64,000 bases of DNA from Sclerodactyla briareus (Eukaryota; Echinodermata; Holothuroidea; Dendrochirotida; Sclerodactylidae), in NCBI GenBank assembly GCA_026419785.1, contig JAODTK010003532.1, positions 1 to 64,000 of the forward strand, in the 5' to 3' direction. Shown piece after piece: positions 13,061 through 24,310 of this stretch. Position 1 is the stretch's first letter. Every line of letters starts with the position of its first letter. Both the position numbers and the translations under genes were made by a program. A model generated the notes under the pieces. It was not told the DNA's origin, made no database searches, and saw only the letters and a list, made by a program, of their open reading frames with translations.

Positions 13061-14212
13061 TGGTCTTACTTTGTTCTTTGCTAACGTTACTATCACATAG
13101 ACTGAACGTTTTTGTTGTTGATCCTAACTCACATACCTACGTCACAGGATATATGCGTCTTGAGCTGCTCATTGTGTTTTTTGAATAACAAAATTTAAAA
13201 CTGCTATGCATGGTCGTTTTGAAGGAATTTTTTACCACCTCCAAAGTCAAGCATTCAGTTATTCAATACAAAATTGCAAACAAATCCCGTTTGGTACGAA
13301 ACCTTAAGGAATTTCAATTTGAATCGTCTATTACACAATGGCATACTTTGTAAACAAATGAAATAAGGTTTAAAATTTTAGTGCCCATGAGACCGTTTAC
13401 CTGGGGAATGCCCATCTGCATGTTTAGCCCTTTCATCACCAGATTTTTTGAGTGCAGGAATTGAACCATTCTGACCAGTGCTTCCCTAATACATAGCTTG
13501 CTCAATGAACACCAAACCGCTGTCCAAGAATATCTTGCAAAATCTATTGCTGGCCCACAGAGGCACCATCCCATATTTCCCCCTCCCGGCTAAATATTTT
13601 TGCTGGAGTTGTGCTTCCATAGAGTAAACAGTAGTAGGCCTACCTCAGCTGGACAATGATGTAACACGCTGCCAATTTCTGGAATTCTTCTCGCTGGATC
13701 CATATCACAAGTCTGCAGTAACCACCATCCTTTCTTAATTACCTTCCTTACAACTGATATGAACCTGAGCTGCAGTCACTGGCGCAGCCTTGAATACAAT
13801 GATTAGGTTTATAATCAAGTTGACATCTACCTCAACCTAGTTTTATGTATTTCGTCAACAATACCATAGGGTCTTATCTTACCCACTTTAATCTTGTTCT
13901 TGCCCTCGCTCTAAGCAATTGTCTCTGAGGTTTTTCTAGTGTCCTAATGTTCACGGGGCTGTATAGTACCAGGTAAGAGACTATTAGGGCGCTCAGAGAA
14001 ACTGTTAATATGAGAGCCAACAATGGAGGGATTGCAAACCATAGTAATATGTTTCTAGGAAATAATACTGATTAATGTAATAACAATTGTTTGGAATTTT
14101 AGTAATGCAATGTTAGATCCACACATCAATGCTATAACAATGTTTTCTGATCAATACATTTAAACATAATCTGCGGAAGTGGCGTTCTTCCACTTTACTG
14201 TTCAATCGACAA

Positions 14213-14312
14213 GGCCAGGTCATGCAAACAGTTTTCCTTCGAACTAGCACAGGTGAAAGAGGACATGTCAAAATCCCACCCCCCAAATGTGGATGTTCTA
14301 TCTTGTCGCCTT
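14213..14312 (+). repeat. Short dispersed repeat, copy 1 of 3
   Basis: A segment of about 100 bases, with GGTCATGCAA, TTCGAACTAGCACAGGTGAA, GGACATGTCAAAA and AATGTGGATGTTCTA, recurs in diverged form at 16279-16370 and 36008-36100 in the same orientation. No coding sense is apparent. Confidence 0.45.
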
Positions 14313-14580
14313 TGTTGGTGTATTTCAATTTACTTTCCAGAATTTGAGGCATCCGTGGACATCCTGGGAAAGGATTCCAAAGGCTGCTGCCACTGCTTGT
14401 AGACTCTACACAGTACATTCCTGGTTTTTTGCGGCATGATAACAGAAAAGAAGGTATTCAATTTGGAATGACTTCTGTGAACTATTCTGTAGGTTTCTAT
14501 TCAAATTCATCCTAGTGGTTTGTTATACCGGGTTTTCCACAGTGGTTGTTTTAGCATTGACTTGTAGGAGATCTTGTGGT

Positions 14581-16250
14581 TTTGTACAGCAAAACTCTGC
14601 CAGGATAAAGGAAAAGGTCGTGCCGCTGTGGCATTACCACAATGTGAAGGATGGGGGTAATTACTTGGTGTGAAATGATATATTGCTCAGTGGATCAACA
14701 GTTCTACCTGAGGCATCAAGTTAAGAATTCCTCACTCAAGAACACAATGGGGAACTATACAACTTATACAGGAGCGGACCCAAAGCTGGAGGGGTTGCAA
14801 GGCATGCATGGCAAGAAATATGCAGCACGATTGTCAGCTGTGAACCTTTGCAGGATTACAGCACAAGGCACTGCCTCTGTGGCGTACTTACAATTGTAAA
14901 GGATGGGGTAATTTACTTGGTATTTAAAATGATAGATGCTCAGTGCTCATCAGTCTACCTGAGCAAGCAAGGTTAGAGTCCTCGCTTCCAGAACACAATG
15001 TGGAACGATACAAATATACAGGCCAGAGATGAAATTCTTGCAAGGCATGCATGCAAGAAATAACAGCAGCAGATAAGCTAGTTCGTAATCAGAGCATGGG
15101 CATTGCGCAAATTGTCCATTTGTGACAACTTCTCAACGTGCCGTCCCCGTCCATAGGTTATACTGTGTGGCTCCTGAGATCGCCGATTAGTCAGTACGAA
15201 AAATGCATACTTTTGTTAGAACCAGCTGATCCAACAAATACATACAGGAAATCTGTCAGATTATTCCCATGGAACTATTAGGTCACTAACAAACTATGAG
15301 AACCTTCAGAAAACAGGATTATCACCACCACAGACTGCCAAAGTCGGAGATGCCAGCCAATGAACACCGCTCTTGCGCGCCGTACGTAACAGTTAAGGAG
15401 GAATTTTTCCATTCTATGCCAAGGTTACAAAATAGTAGTAAATCTCGAAAGTGTGCAAAATGAACATGTTCACGGGGATCAGTTCTATTGTTTTCTTATA
15501 ATTAGCACACAATGAATGCTTAGAAATAATATACAACTTGTTTTCTTGGTAGAGCCCGATTTGAAATTATCTTGTTGAACAAACAGGCGTAATAATGTGA
15601 AGTTTCTCAAAGATCTCCAAGTTACTCCATCGAAATACTGTGGCGGAATGTCGAAAAGTTCAGGAATTTGTCACAAATGTCAGCACCGGGGCGGGGACAT
15701 GCGCCTGCGCCAAGAGCTATCTCCAAACTGGCTCATTGTCAGCTGTGAACCTCTGCCATAATATGGGAAAAGGTAAAATGCTATCATGCTCAGTGCTCAC
15801 CAGTCACCTGAGCATCAGGGTTAGAACCTGCTCAAGAACACAATGTCGACAATATACAGGCAGAGGACCAGATCTTTGCAAGGGCCGGCATGGCAAGAAT
15901 ATACAGCACTATGGTCAGCTGTGAATCCTCCACCAGGATACAGGGAAGAGGGCTGGCCTCGTGGCATTACTACAATGTGAAGGAGGGGGTAATTACTGTT
16001 TAAAATGCTATTTGCTCAGTGCTACAACTAGAATCCCTCGCTCAAGAACACAATGTAGAACTTACACAGGACGCAGGATCAAATCCTTTGCAAGAACCTG
16101 TGCAAGAAATATACGCACTATTGTCAGCGGGTGAACTCGGCAGGATATGGGATAAGGTAAAATGCATATCGCTCACGAAACTACATGAGCCAATCAAGTC
16201 AGAGACCTCACTCAAGAGCACAAGTAGACCTGGGCTTGTCAGCCAATGAA
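14581..16250 (+). repeat. Degenerate ~240 bp tandem repeat family
   Basis: Landmarks recur in the same order: GTGGCATTACCACAATGTGAAGG, GGGGTAATTACTTGG, GCTCAGTGCT, CTCAAGAACACAATG, TATACAGG, TTGCAAGGCATGCATGGC and TGTCAGCTGTGAACCT. Copies run at about 14581-14860, 14860-15110, 15730-15926, 15911-16130 and a truncated one at 16146-16250. Anonymous sequence separates the second and third copies (15111-15729). The copies differ by many small gaps. No coding frame persists from copy to copy, so this looks like non-coding tandem DNA rather than repeated protein domains. Confidence 0.65.
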
Positions 16251-17726
16251 ACTGGTATTTAAATGTCTTAAAGGCCAATGGTCATGTAATATATTTACTT
16301 CGAATTGGCACAGGTGAAAAAGGGGACAACATACCAATACCCACACCAAATATCGAGGATTTAGCATGTTGTGGAACTACAACTACAATGACTACAGGGA
16401 ACCCTGCAGTCTCTCAACCCCCCCCCCCCCCTCCCTCATGACGTCACAAGGTAAATTTTGAACAATCGGGATCCGTGTTTGAGAGGACGGTGGCCATTAA
16501 TCCAATGCAGAGTATGTACAAAAGGTCAAGTCAATTTGCATGACATTGGAATTCAACAAAGTTAACCAAGTAATGGGAACCTTCTTCCAATTCGAGGGCC
16601 AAAATTAGTTGGATTGCATGTTGATGAATGGTAGGACTAGGTTCATAAACATCCCACAGGTCAAGATCAAAGGTTCTCCATGCCGTTAGACCACGGAAAT
16701 AGTGGCCCTGCCTCACTGAGACCCATTGCACGTTCAGCAGGGATGGGCTATTTCCCTCCAATATCTAACGGCCCATAGGCGGAATGGCAAGTGCATATTA
16801 TAGCTGATGGATAACCTAATACCAACCACCATGGATGGGGTCCAAGTGAGTTTGGTGAGAATCTGTGTCATATACAGCAGTTGGTAGAGTCAGATTGCAA
16901 ACAATGGATCGCGGGGGGTGGAACAAGAGAGCTAGATGACTTTTCCGCAGGGTGTTGGACAAGGCAGTGAAGCATGTCTATGAAATGTCCCACGCCACCC
17001 ACGTGTGGAAGTGGAGACCTGTGAGCTGACTTGTGAAGAGTAGCGAGCCCCGTATGTAGCAGCCCTACGGGAAGTTGCCGGGGGACACGAAAAGTGACAA
17101 TATTGCATTGGAGTGAACAAGCAAGAGTGCATGCTGCATATTACGGTTGGACAAGTCACTGAGATCAGGGGTGATGTCTGAAATGAACGATGTAATTTAT
17201 AGAACCATCTTAGTCACCCCTCCAAAACTGCAGGGAAATACTAATGGATATTCCTGACCCCAGTCGTCAGAAGAATGAGTGGGCCAAATGAAGAAAAAAA
17301 ATGTGATGATGAAGGTACTAACGCCTAGCAACTGGGTGATATAAAACATACTTCAGAGCCAGGATAAGAACAACAGAATTTTTTTTAATAACTTGAGAAC
17401 TAATGAGTTGGAGTATTCAAAAGAACTGTTGGCAGATCACTGAAGGTGATCGAGGCTAATAAATGAGCCAGCCTGTGGATATTTGTGACTTTACGTCCAA
17501 TTTTCTTCGAGTGTCCTGGGAGATTGCAGGCTAGGTCAACGGGCAATGTGCAAAGGAAATAGCAGCAAATGTTACCTGCTGAGCTATGCTCGATGATAAG
17601 GTCAGTGTGATTACATGGTGAGGGAGACAGTTAAGTATTCTGTAACAGTATTCTATCAGTTTGAAAATGCACTTGGATATTTCCCCCAGTTCATTAACCC
17701 AGATAGTTTCTGATCTGTCTTCATAC
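16251..17726. other. Anonymous DNA, no gene recognised
   Basis: It contains the second copy of the ~100 bp dispersed repeat (16279-16370) and a poly(C) run at about 16420-16431. I see no exon. Confidence 0.4.
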
Positions 17727-17946
17727 CTGATTCTAGGTTTCATGCTGGCTGGTGCTGGTGACACAACAGGAGGTCAATGTATAGCTTCATGGATAAATAT
17801 TTCACACAGGGTTCTTGCAATTTCTGGCGAATCTGTTTCCATAACTTTTCCAACACCAATCGAAGAATTTCCTGACCTATTTCATCTTGACATCTTCCAG
17901 AAACATTCCAAATCATGTACAGCAAGATGGCCATTGGCATCAACAG
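17727..17946 (-). CDS. Weak candidate exon of an unidentified gene
   Basis: On the minus strand a strong acceptor-like stretch (TTTTGCTCTTGCTGTTACAG) ends just above 17946, and a donor-like AATCAG|GTATGA lies at 17727. Between them one frame stays open for about 70 codons from 17946 (for example EILRLVLEKLWKQIRQKLQE, helical and leucine-rich). A stop falls before the donor, so one frame slip would be needed to use it. No family was recognised. It would be read in the same direction as RNMT, downstream of its last exon, and could equally be noise. Confidence 0.22.
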
Positions 17947-18319
17947 CTGTAACAGCAAGAGCAAAAGTACCAGAACAATGCTACTTTAGGGAGATGTCCA
18001 TGACAATTTTTCTACATTCCAAATTTTTTTCCAGGCCTGGATTTGTTTCCTTCATAAAATTCCTGGGACTTTCCCAGGTTTTCCATGAATGCAGGAACCC
18101 TGTTTACAAATCTTAGGAATATTTTCGTTAGTACAGTGGTGTGACTTCATAAAACACAAATTACCACCAATCCATCAAACAAGGTACTGACTAATGGAAT
18201 GGTGTCCGAATACCATGTGGGGATTTTGTTGTGAGAATAGACATGACTGCTGTGAATATAAGTATCTAGTTAACTCTTCATGCTATCTTGGTCAAAGTTC
18301 TACTGCCTCTGACTGGGGT

Positions 18320-18806
18320 TCACCTCTTTGTTCTTCTCAACGAGAAGTGCAGCATCACTGTCGCGCTCCCCCCAAGCCGATGGACGACTGGCTCTGCCCC
18401 GGGCTGGAATCCAAACTTCTCAGTTGGGGAATAAGCTAAGAGGATTTCCTTCCTCTCCCCCATCCCCCCTAGGTGGGTTGCTCCGTCAGCCCCAGTACAG
18501 CTCTGCTCGGCTTCACTGATCTCCTCTGTGTCGGCTCCCCCCTCGCAGCCTCTGGGGGATCCCCCTCCTCTTCATCAGCCTTGAGTTTCTTCACTGGAGG
18601 CTGCTCCTCCTCATCCTCAGCCTGGGAGGTGCAGCCTCGTCTGTGGGGGCTGGGGCTCCTTCCTTCTGATCGGAGGCAGAAGATGTAGCTTCAGCCCTCC
18701 TGGTCTCCTCAGCGGGCGCTTTGGCTGCCTCCGAGGGGTCTTCCTTGATGAAGGCATACACCAGGTAGAGGCTTGTGGCCTCCCACTCGGCTTTGGAAAG
18801 TGTTCC
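18320..18806 (-). CDS. RNMT: RNMT terminal exon (mRNA cap guanine-N7 methyltransferase), with C-terminal extension
   Basis: The exon follows a strong acceptor (CTACTTCTTTCTATCTCCTAG) and opens with GTLSKAEWEATSLYLVYAF. This matches the conserved C-terminal strand of metazoan RNMT, the nuclear enzyme that methylates the guanosine cap of mRNA using S-adenosylmethionine. In vertebrates the protein ends a few residues later. Here it continues through KEDPSEAAKAPAEE into an acidic, low-complexity tail containing EEEQPPVKKLKADEEEGD. Two frame slips are needed to follow the tail: one after about 70 codons, another near the GGGGGG run at about 18538. Stops are available at 18469-18471 or 18320-18322 depending on frame, so the end is uncertain. 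The first 35 residues are secure; the far tail is inference. Confidence 0.8.
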
Positions 18807-21800
18807 CTAGGAGATAGAAAGAAGTAGGTTTGGGTCAATTTGTACTATTTGCCCAAAAAAACAAAAACATCTTTTGAGAAAGGCTGCACGGTTTCACTTT
18901 TGGGAGAAAAACAGATGTTTCAGATGGAGCCCAGCGCATGTGGAAAATTGTGGATGCCTAGCGCATGTGGAAATGCAAAAGTGGGGTTTTGCTCACTGTG
19001 GTGATATTTTGAAGTGGTTCACGTACAAGTGTTCCAATTTTGAGCGGTAATGTTGCATTTCTGCCGCCATGTATATACGGGTAAATCGTTATCTCATGTC
19101 GGAACTAGAGGAGCAATTTACTGATTCCGATAAGGCTTCTGGTTATGCCATAATAGGCTGATTCCGATTACGATGAGGCATTTGAACAATAGCTTGATCA
19201 ACACACCGAATTAAATTCGGTTTGGGCGATAACGGGGTTTTTTTTTTTGGTTTCAAATTTTTTGGGTTTAGCGGTTTTGCAAAATTTTCGAAGCCGATCA
19301 CAAAAGCGGACAGGACCAAAAAGCCAAGGCTTAGTGATTCCTTGATCTTTCTGAACTATAGCAGACACAAGGAAATGGGAGATTGTACCAGCTCGTTGGA
19401 ACATAAACATCTGTACACATTCCCAGTTTTTCAAACCAACCAACATAGGGTTCCTATACTCTGATAAGAAAGCTAACCACTGATTTCGAGGATTTCAGAC
19501 TTTGACCTCTGGTGACCCAAGAACAATGAGGTTCATGAACTCATCATCGGGAACAACATACCAAGTATGAGCTTCATCCATCCAGGTGGGTCGAGTTATC
19601 GTGTCACAAGCCAGCGTTCACATACACACATACACACACACTGTCATGACTGCATAGATTCCTCTGCTCGTCAAGGGCATAAAAAAAACCAGATAACCTC
19701 TGACCCTGACCCAAAAACAATAGGGTTCATTGTACAATTATCTCACCCAGAACACACATATAAGGTATGAGCTTCATCCATTCAGGTGGTTGAGTTATCA
19801 TGTTCACAAGCAATAATTGGCCAAAATATTGCCTTTTCACAAATTCTATTTGACCAAACTTCCACCCCGAGCTATACCAAAACAAGTTACACACCAAATT
19901 CAACCCGACAGACCAAACACTTCGGGACTCAGGTGTTCAAAGGTTTTCAGACTTTAACCTCTAGTGACCTCAGATGGACCTCTGACTTACCCAAAACAAT
20001 AGGGGTCATGTACTCATCATGGGAAACAACATACCAAGTAAGAACTTAATCCATCCAAGAGGGGTCAAGTTATGTTCACAAGTCAAAATTGGCCAATATT
20101 GGACTTTTCACAGTTTCCCTATTTTCGACCAAAATTCACCCCTGACACTATACCCAAAAACAATGGGGTGCCTGTTGCCCATAAGAAAGCTACACCACCA
20201 ATTTGAACCCGATCAGACCAATTATTCTGGACTAATCGTTGTGGCACAAGGTTTCAGTACTTTGACCTCTGTTGACCTCAGATGACCTCTGGACCTGACC
20301 CCAAAACAATAGGGTTCATTTACTCATCATGGGGAATACACCCATACCCAAGTATGAACTTCATCCATCCAGGTGGGGTCAAGTTATCGTGTTCACAAGT
20401 CAAAATGGCCAAATTATTGACTTTTCACAAATTTTCTTATTTGGACCAAAAGTCGCACCCCGACCTATACAACCCAAAAAACAATAGGGTTCCTGTACTC
20501 TCCAACAGAAGTTACACACCGAATTTGAACCGATAGACCAACCATTCTGGACTTATCATGTTACAAGGTTTTCAGACTTTGACCTCTGTGGACCTCAGAT
20601 GACCTCTGCCTGACCCCAAAAACATAGGGTTATGTATCATCAGGGGAAACACAGTAAGTATGAGCTTCATCTTACCCCGTGGGGTCAAGTTATCGTGTTC
20701 ACAGTCAAATTGGCCAAAATTATGACTTTTCACAAATTTCATTTTGACCAAAATTCACCTAAACCTAAACCAAAAACGAGAGGCGTTCTGTATCTCCATA
20801 AAGAGTTACACACCGATTGAACCGATCAGACCACCATCTGACGTATCTTTTTTTTTTTTTTTTTTTTGTTTTTATGTTCACAAGGTTTTCAGACTTGACC
20901 TTCTGGGGACCTCTGACCTGACCCCACAACAACTAGGGTTCATGTACTCAGCATGGGGACCACATACAAGTATTGAGCTCATCTATTCAGGTGGGTTGAG
21001 TTATCGGTCACAAGCAGCGAAACATACACACATACAAACATGTCATGATCGACTGCATTAGATCCTCTGACTTCATCGATTTGATAAACCGGTTAAGGTC
21101 CAAGCATTACTTTTAAGGAATCATTGTCGGGTAGTATCTGGAGAAAAGCGAAGTTTGAATGGCATCACAATGGAAAATTGACGCGATGCCATTCTATAGG
21201 TCAATCAGATAATAATTTTTGCGACACTGAAAATGGTTTCACATCTCATGCGAATGGCACCTCCCATTTTCCGACAGTAGATCAGCGCCATAAAAACAAC
21301 AGGTGTATGTTACATACGGGCCAATGGTCATGAAATCATTATGATATTTCTGTGTTGGAGGGGGGAGCAAGCGAAAGAAAGATTAAAGTTACAAGAACAA
21401 AGCTTTCCTCTTCACACGATTTTCAGACATGACTCCTCTTGACATCAGATGACTTTGACCTGTACCCAGACAATAGGATATGTAGTCATCATGGGAGCCT
21501 ACATTACGGAGTAGAGCTCATCATTCCAGGGGGGGTCAAAGTATTGCTCTTCACATCATAATTTGAAATGCCCACAATATAAATTTTTCACAATTTCCAA
21601 TTTTCCCCCAAAAATGACCCCGGTCTGCACCAAAAGCAATAGAGTGTTGTACTACCATGAGAAGAGCTACAAACGAATTTCAACTTATTCGGAACAAGCG
21701 TTCTGAATATCCTTTCACAAGTTTTCAGGCTCTGGACCCCTAATGACATTGAATGACCTTTAAGCTGACCCCCAGACAATAGGGATCATGTTTTCATTAT

Positions 21801-23947
21801 GGGGAGCCCACATTCCGAGTATGGGCGTTTGGACTTATCCTATTCACAAGATTTCCAGACTTTGACCTGTATGTAATAACCTCAGATGACCTTTAACCTG
21901 ACCCCAAAACAATAGGGATCATGTATTTACTATGGGGAACCCACGTACCAAGTACAAGCTTCTTCCATCCAGGTGGGGTGGGGTTATGCTCTTCACAAGC
22001 TGAAATTGCCCGAAATATAAATTTTTCACAATTTCCCATTTTCCCCTCAAAATGACCCCTGCTGCACCAAAAAACAAATAAGGTGCTGTACTTCCCATAA
22101 AAAAGCTACACACGAAATTTCAACTTGATTGGAGCAATCGTTCTGGACTTACCCTCTTCACAAGATTTTCAGACTATGACCCCTAATGACATTGAATGAC
22201 CTTTAAGCTGACCCCCAGACAATAGGGATCATGTAGTCTTATGGGGAACCCACATACTAAGTGGTGGCTTCATCCATCCAGGTGGGGTCAAATTATGCTC
22301 TTCACAATCTGCATACACACATACATACACATACACACGCACACACACTGACATGTCTGCAGAGATTCCCTGACTGAAGTCGAGGAATAAAAAAATGAAG
22401 ATTATTTGCCTGAAAACCCAATGATAGATACATCAATATACTAGCTATAAAGTGTTTTCAAGTTGAACCACAGAACGAGATCTCCTGTTTAGATGTCCTA
22501 TACAACAGGACCAGAGCAGTGTGCCTCAATCTGTTTTACTCTTTGTCTAAAACTTCAGAAATTCACAAAACTGGACAGGTTCGTGGATCTGCGAACCACT
22601 GTATGAACACTTACCCTGTACTGGACCATGCACCACTGAACATCAGCGATAACACAAAGCCTGGTTGTCACATTTGCAGGCTGTGGTGAATGCCGCCTGA
22701 GATGGGCCAAGAAGAGGGGACAGCGGGGTGGGACTGTCCAATATGGGTGGTTAAAGTAGTCAGAGTCGATAGACTCACAAACCAGTTCAGTTTTGCTATC
22801 TGAATCTATTTCACTTATCGGACTATGCACCAGACTAGCACAGGGCCTCGGGCAGGGGGGTCCCTGCCATCATGCTGGTGAATGAGGTGTAGGACCATAG
22901 GTAAAAGGTGGCCATTTTCTTGGCCACTTGGCCCATTTCTTCTGGCCTCCAACCAGAAGAAATGGCCAGAGCCGAACACCACAAAAGCTGTTGTGCACCA
23001 TGCGGGGGTCTGTTAACTCAGGCCTGAACAAGAAACTCCATCACACAGATCAGCCCACTGTTCAGGGGGGGGGGGGAGTCATAGGCCTGTGTCTGCTGGC
23101 CACAGTAGTCAGCAATCGCTTGGGGGAACCGCTGGCGCGAGCTTCACAAATTGTGGGACCCATTGGAAATAGGCCATTTGTTTGGCCTAAGGGTTGTTTC
23201 TGTGAACTCTATTGTTGATAGTCTTTTGTTCGGTCGTTAAGTATTTATTGGTCTGGATATCACTGTATTTTGAACATATAGAGCAACAAATAAAAACAAA
23301 CAAACAAACAAACAATAACCAGGGGAACTTCACTTGAGACCAAGTTTACAAAACTCCATTCAAACACTCTGTGTGACCGAATAATGTCAACGAAATCACT
23401 TGTGCTTGCAAGCTGGATGACAGTGTTCAATCCGTGGGCTGACACGACCAAACGTAAGAACAGAGTCGCTGTTCCACCAAGAATAAGAGGGTCGCACCTG
23501 AAAATTACAGATCTGTTAAGGCTGTGTGGACCTAACTCGTAAGCAGCTTCCATCGAATATGTCTGGGGTATAGACCAGCGACCGCCTAATTCATCATATT
23601 CTGCTAATCCACACTTTGGTTCGGTCTAGGATGAGCCTGTATCCTTCAGGCAACTCTTTACTGGCTCACCGAAACACCTGTTAGTCTGCCCCATGCCGCA
23701 AAAAGTTGGTCGGTGGGGGGGGGGGGGGAGGCAGGAGTTAGTCACAAGCTATGGGTGAGTGAACGCACCAAGTGGGGGGGGAAACTTGACCAAATGAAAC
23801 TACACGAGACGCTACGGGTATAGAACCACAATCACTGTATCATCAAACTTCACCTACCTACCAAGAAGGATTTGTAAACGTTGGACAGGTCACACCACCA
23901 CCATGACCACACTAGGGATGTGTCCTTCTGGTCCCGACCGATATTAC
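18807..23947 (-). other. RNMT last intron, largely repeats
   Basis: This roughly 5.1 kb intron holds the minisatellite-bearing array at 19335-22395. Beyond it are two unexplained open frames on the minus strand: 22830-22555, 91 codons with SKTELVCESIDSDYFNHPYW, and 23553-23260, 97 codons ending in a hydrophobic run over a (TTTG)n stretch. Neither belongs to RNMT. A hairpin with 13 bp arms sits at 22933-22965, and G-runs occur at about 23047-23057 and 23717-23729. Confidence 0.6.
19335..22395 (+). mobile_element. Helentron-like non-autonomous repeat array with ~310 bp internal monomers
   Basis: The array begins with TGATTCCTTGA at 19335-19345. It then repeats a unit whose landmarks are CCCCAAAACAATAGGGTTCA, a CATCATGGGGAACAACATAC-like stretch, CCATCCAGGTGGGGTCAAG, TTGGCCAAAATATTGACTTT, GTTCCTGTACTC and GGTTTTCAGACTTTGACCTC. 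The AATAGGGTTCA landmark recurs at about 19716, 20002, 20305, 20622 and 20930, and in a diverged form at about 21470, 21778, 21910 and 22220, giving a spacing near 310 bases. Three internal ends are visible at 19620-19690, 21020-21085 and 22310-22395, each a CA-rich stretch followed by GATTCC and a self-complementary AGGAAT-like segment. The array is therefore probably several elements in series. The same family occurs at 34860-35540 and 38761-39357. Confidence 0.65.
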
Positions 23948-24063
23948 CCTTGATATTCCCTCCCCTCTCCACGTCTTTCGTTTCTCTTCGATGTATCTGG
24001 CCAGCATGCTCATAGCCCCTCAGTCTGGCTAGCGCCGGGCACTCGTTTTATGGGGTGGATGAC
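23948..24063 (-). CDS. RNMT: RNMT exon (penultimate recognised)
   Basis: A strong acceptor (TGTGTCTGTTTCCTCTCCTAG) ends above 24063. The exon then reads HPPHKTSARR in one frame, and after a slip shows YEHA and ARYIEEKRKTWRGEGISR, ending in phase 0 at a weak donor (AAGG|GTAATA). This fits the RNMT segment between the RMxxL motif and GTLSK, where a YEHA-like motif precedes a basic helix. Phase 0 at the end agrees with the phase-0 start of the terminal exon. The identity rests on short motifs plus position and splice phase, so it is less certain than the neighbouring exons. Confidence 0.6.
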
Positions 24064-24221
24064 CTAGGAGAGGAAACAGACACAAATTTATGGATGACTT
24101 ATTTCTGCCCGGATTGCAGCAAAGGTGGTTTGACAGCTCATATTTCACCCCCCCCCCCCCCTCCATGTTGCTCCCATGAGTATGGGATAAGAAGAGCACC
24201 ATGCACAATGTAGTAGGTCCC

Positions 24222-24310
24222 AAATTCAACCAAGTGGTTGGCACAGTAGGTAGAGCGTCGCCTTCACCTGTAGACCGTGGTGGTTTCGATTCCATGTCGG
24301 GTCATACCAA
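24222..24310 (+). repeat. tRNA-derived SINE head
   Basis: TGGCACAGTAGGTAGAGCG resembles a tRNA A-box region, and about 40 bases later GGTTTCGATTCC is a B-box with one inserted T. The segment lies inside an RNMT intron on the strand opposite to the gene. It does not fold as an intact tRNA by eye, so I call it a SINE head and not a tRNA gene. Its downstream limit is unclear. Confidence 0.5.

Noticed and set aside
24225..24300. Possible intact tRNA gene
   Set aside because: An inserted T in the B-box and a missing acceptor stem point to a SINE head, not a functional tRNA.
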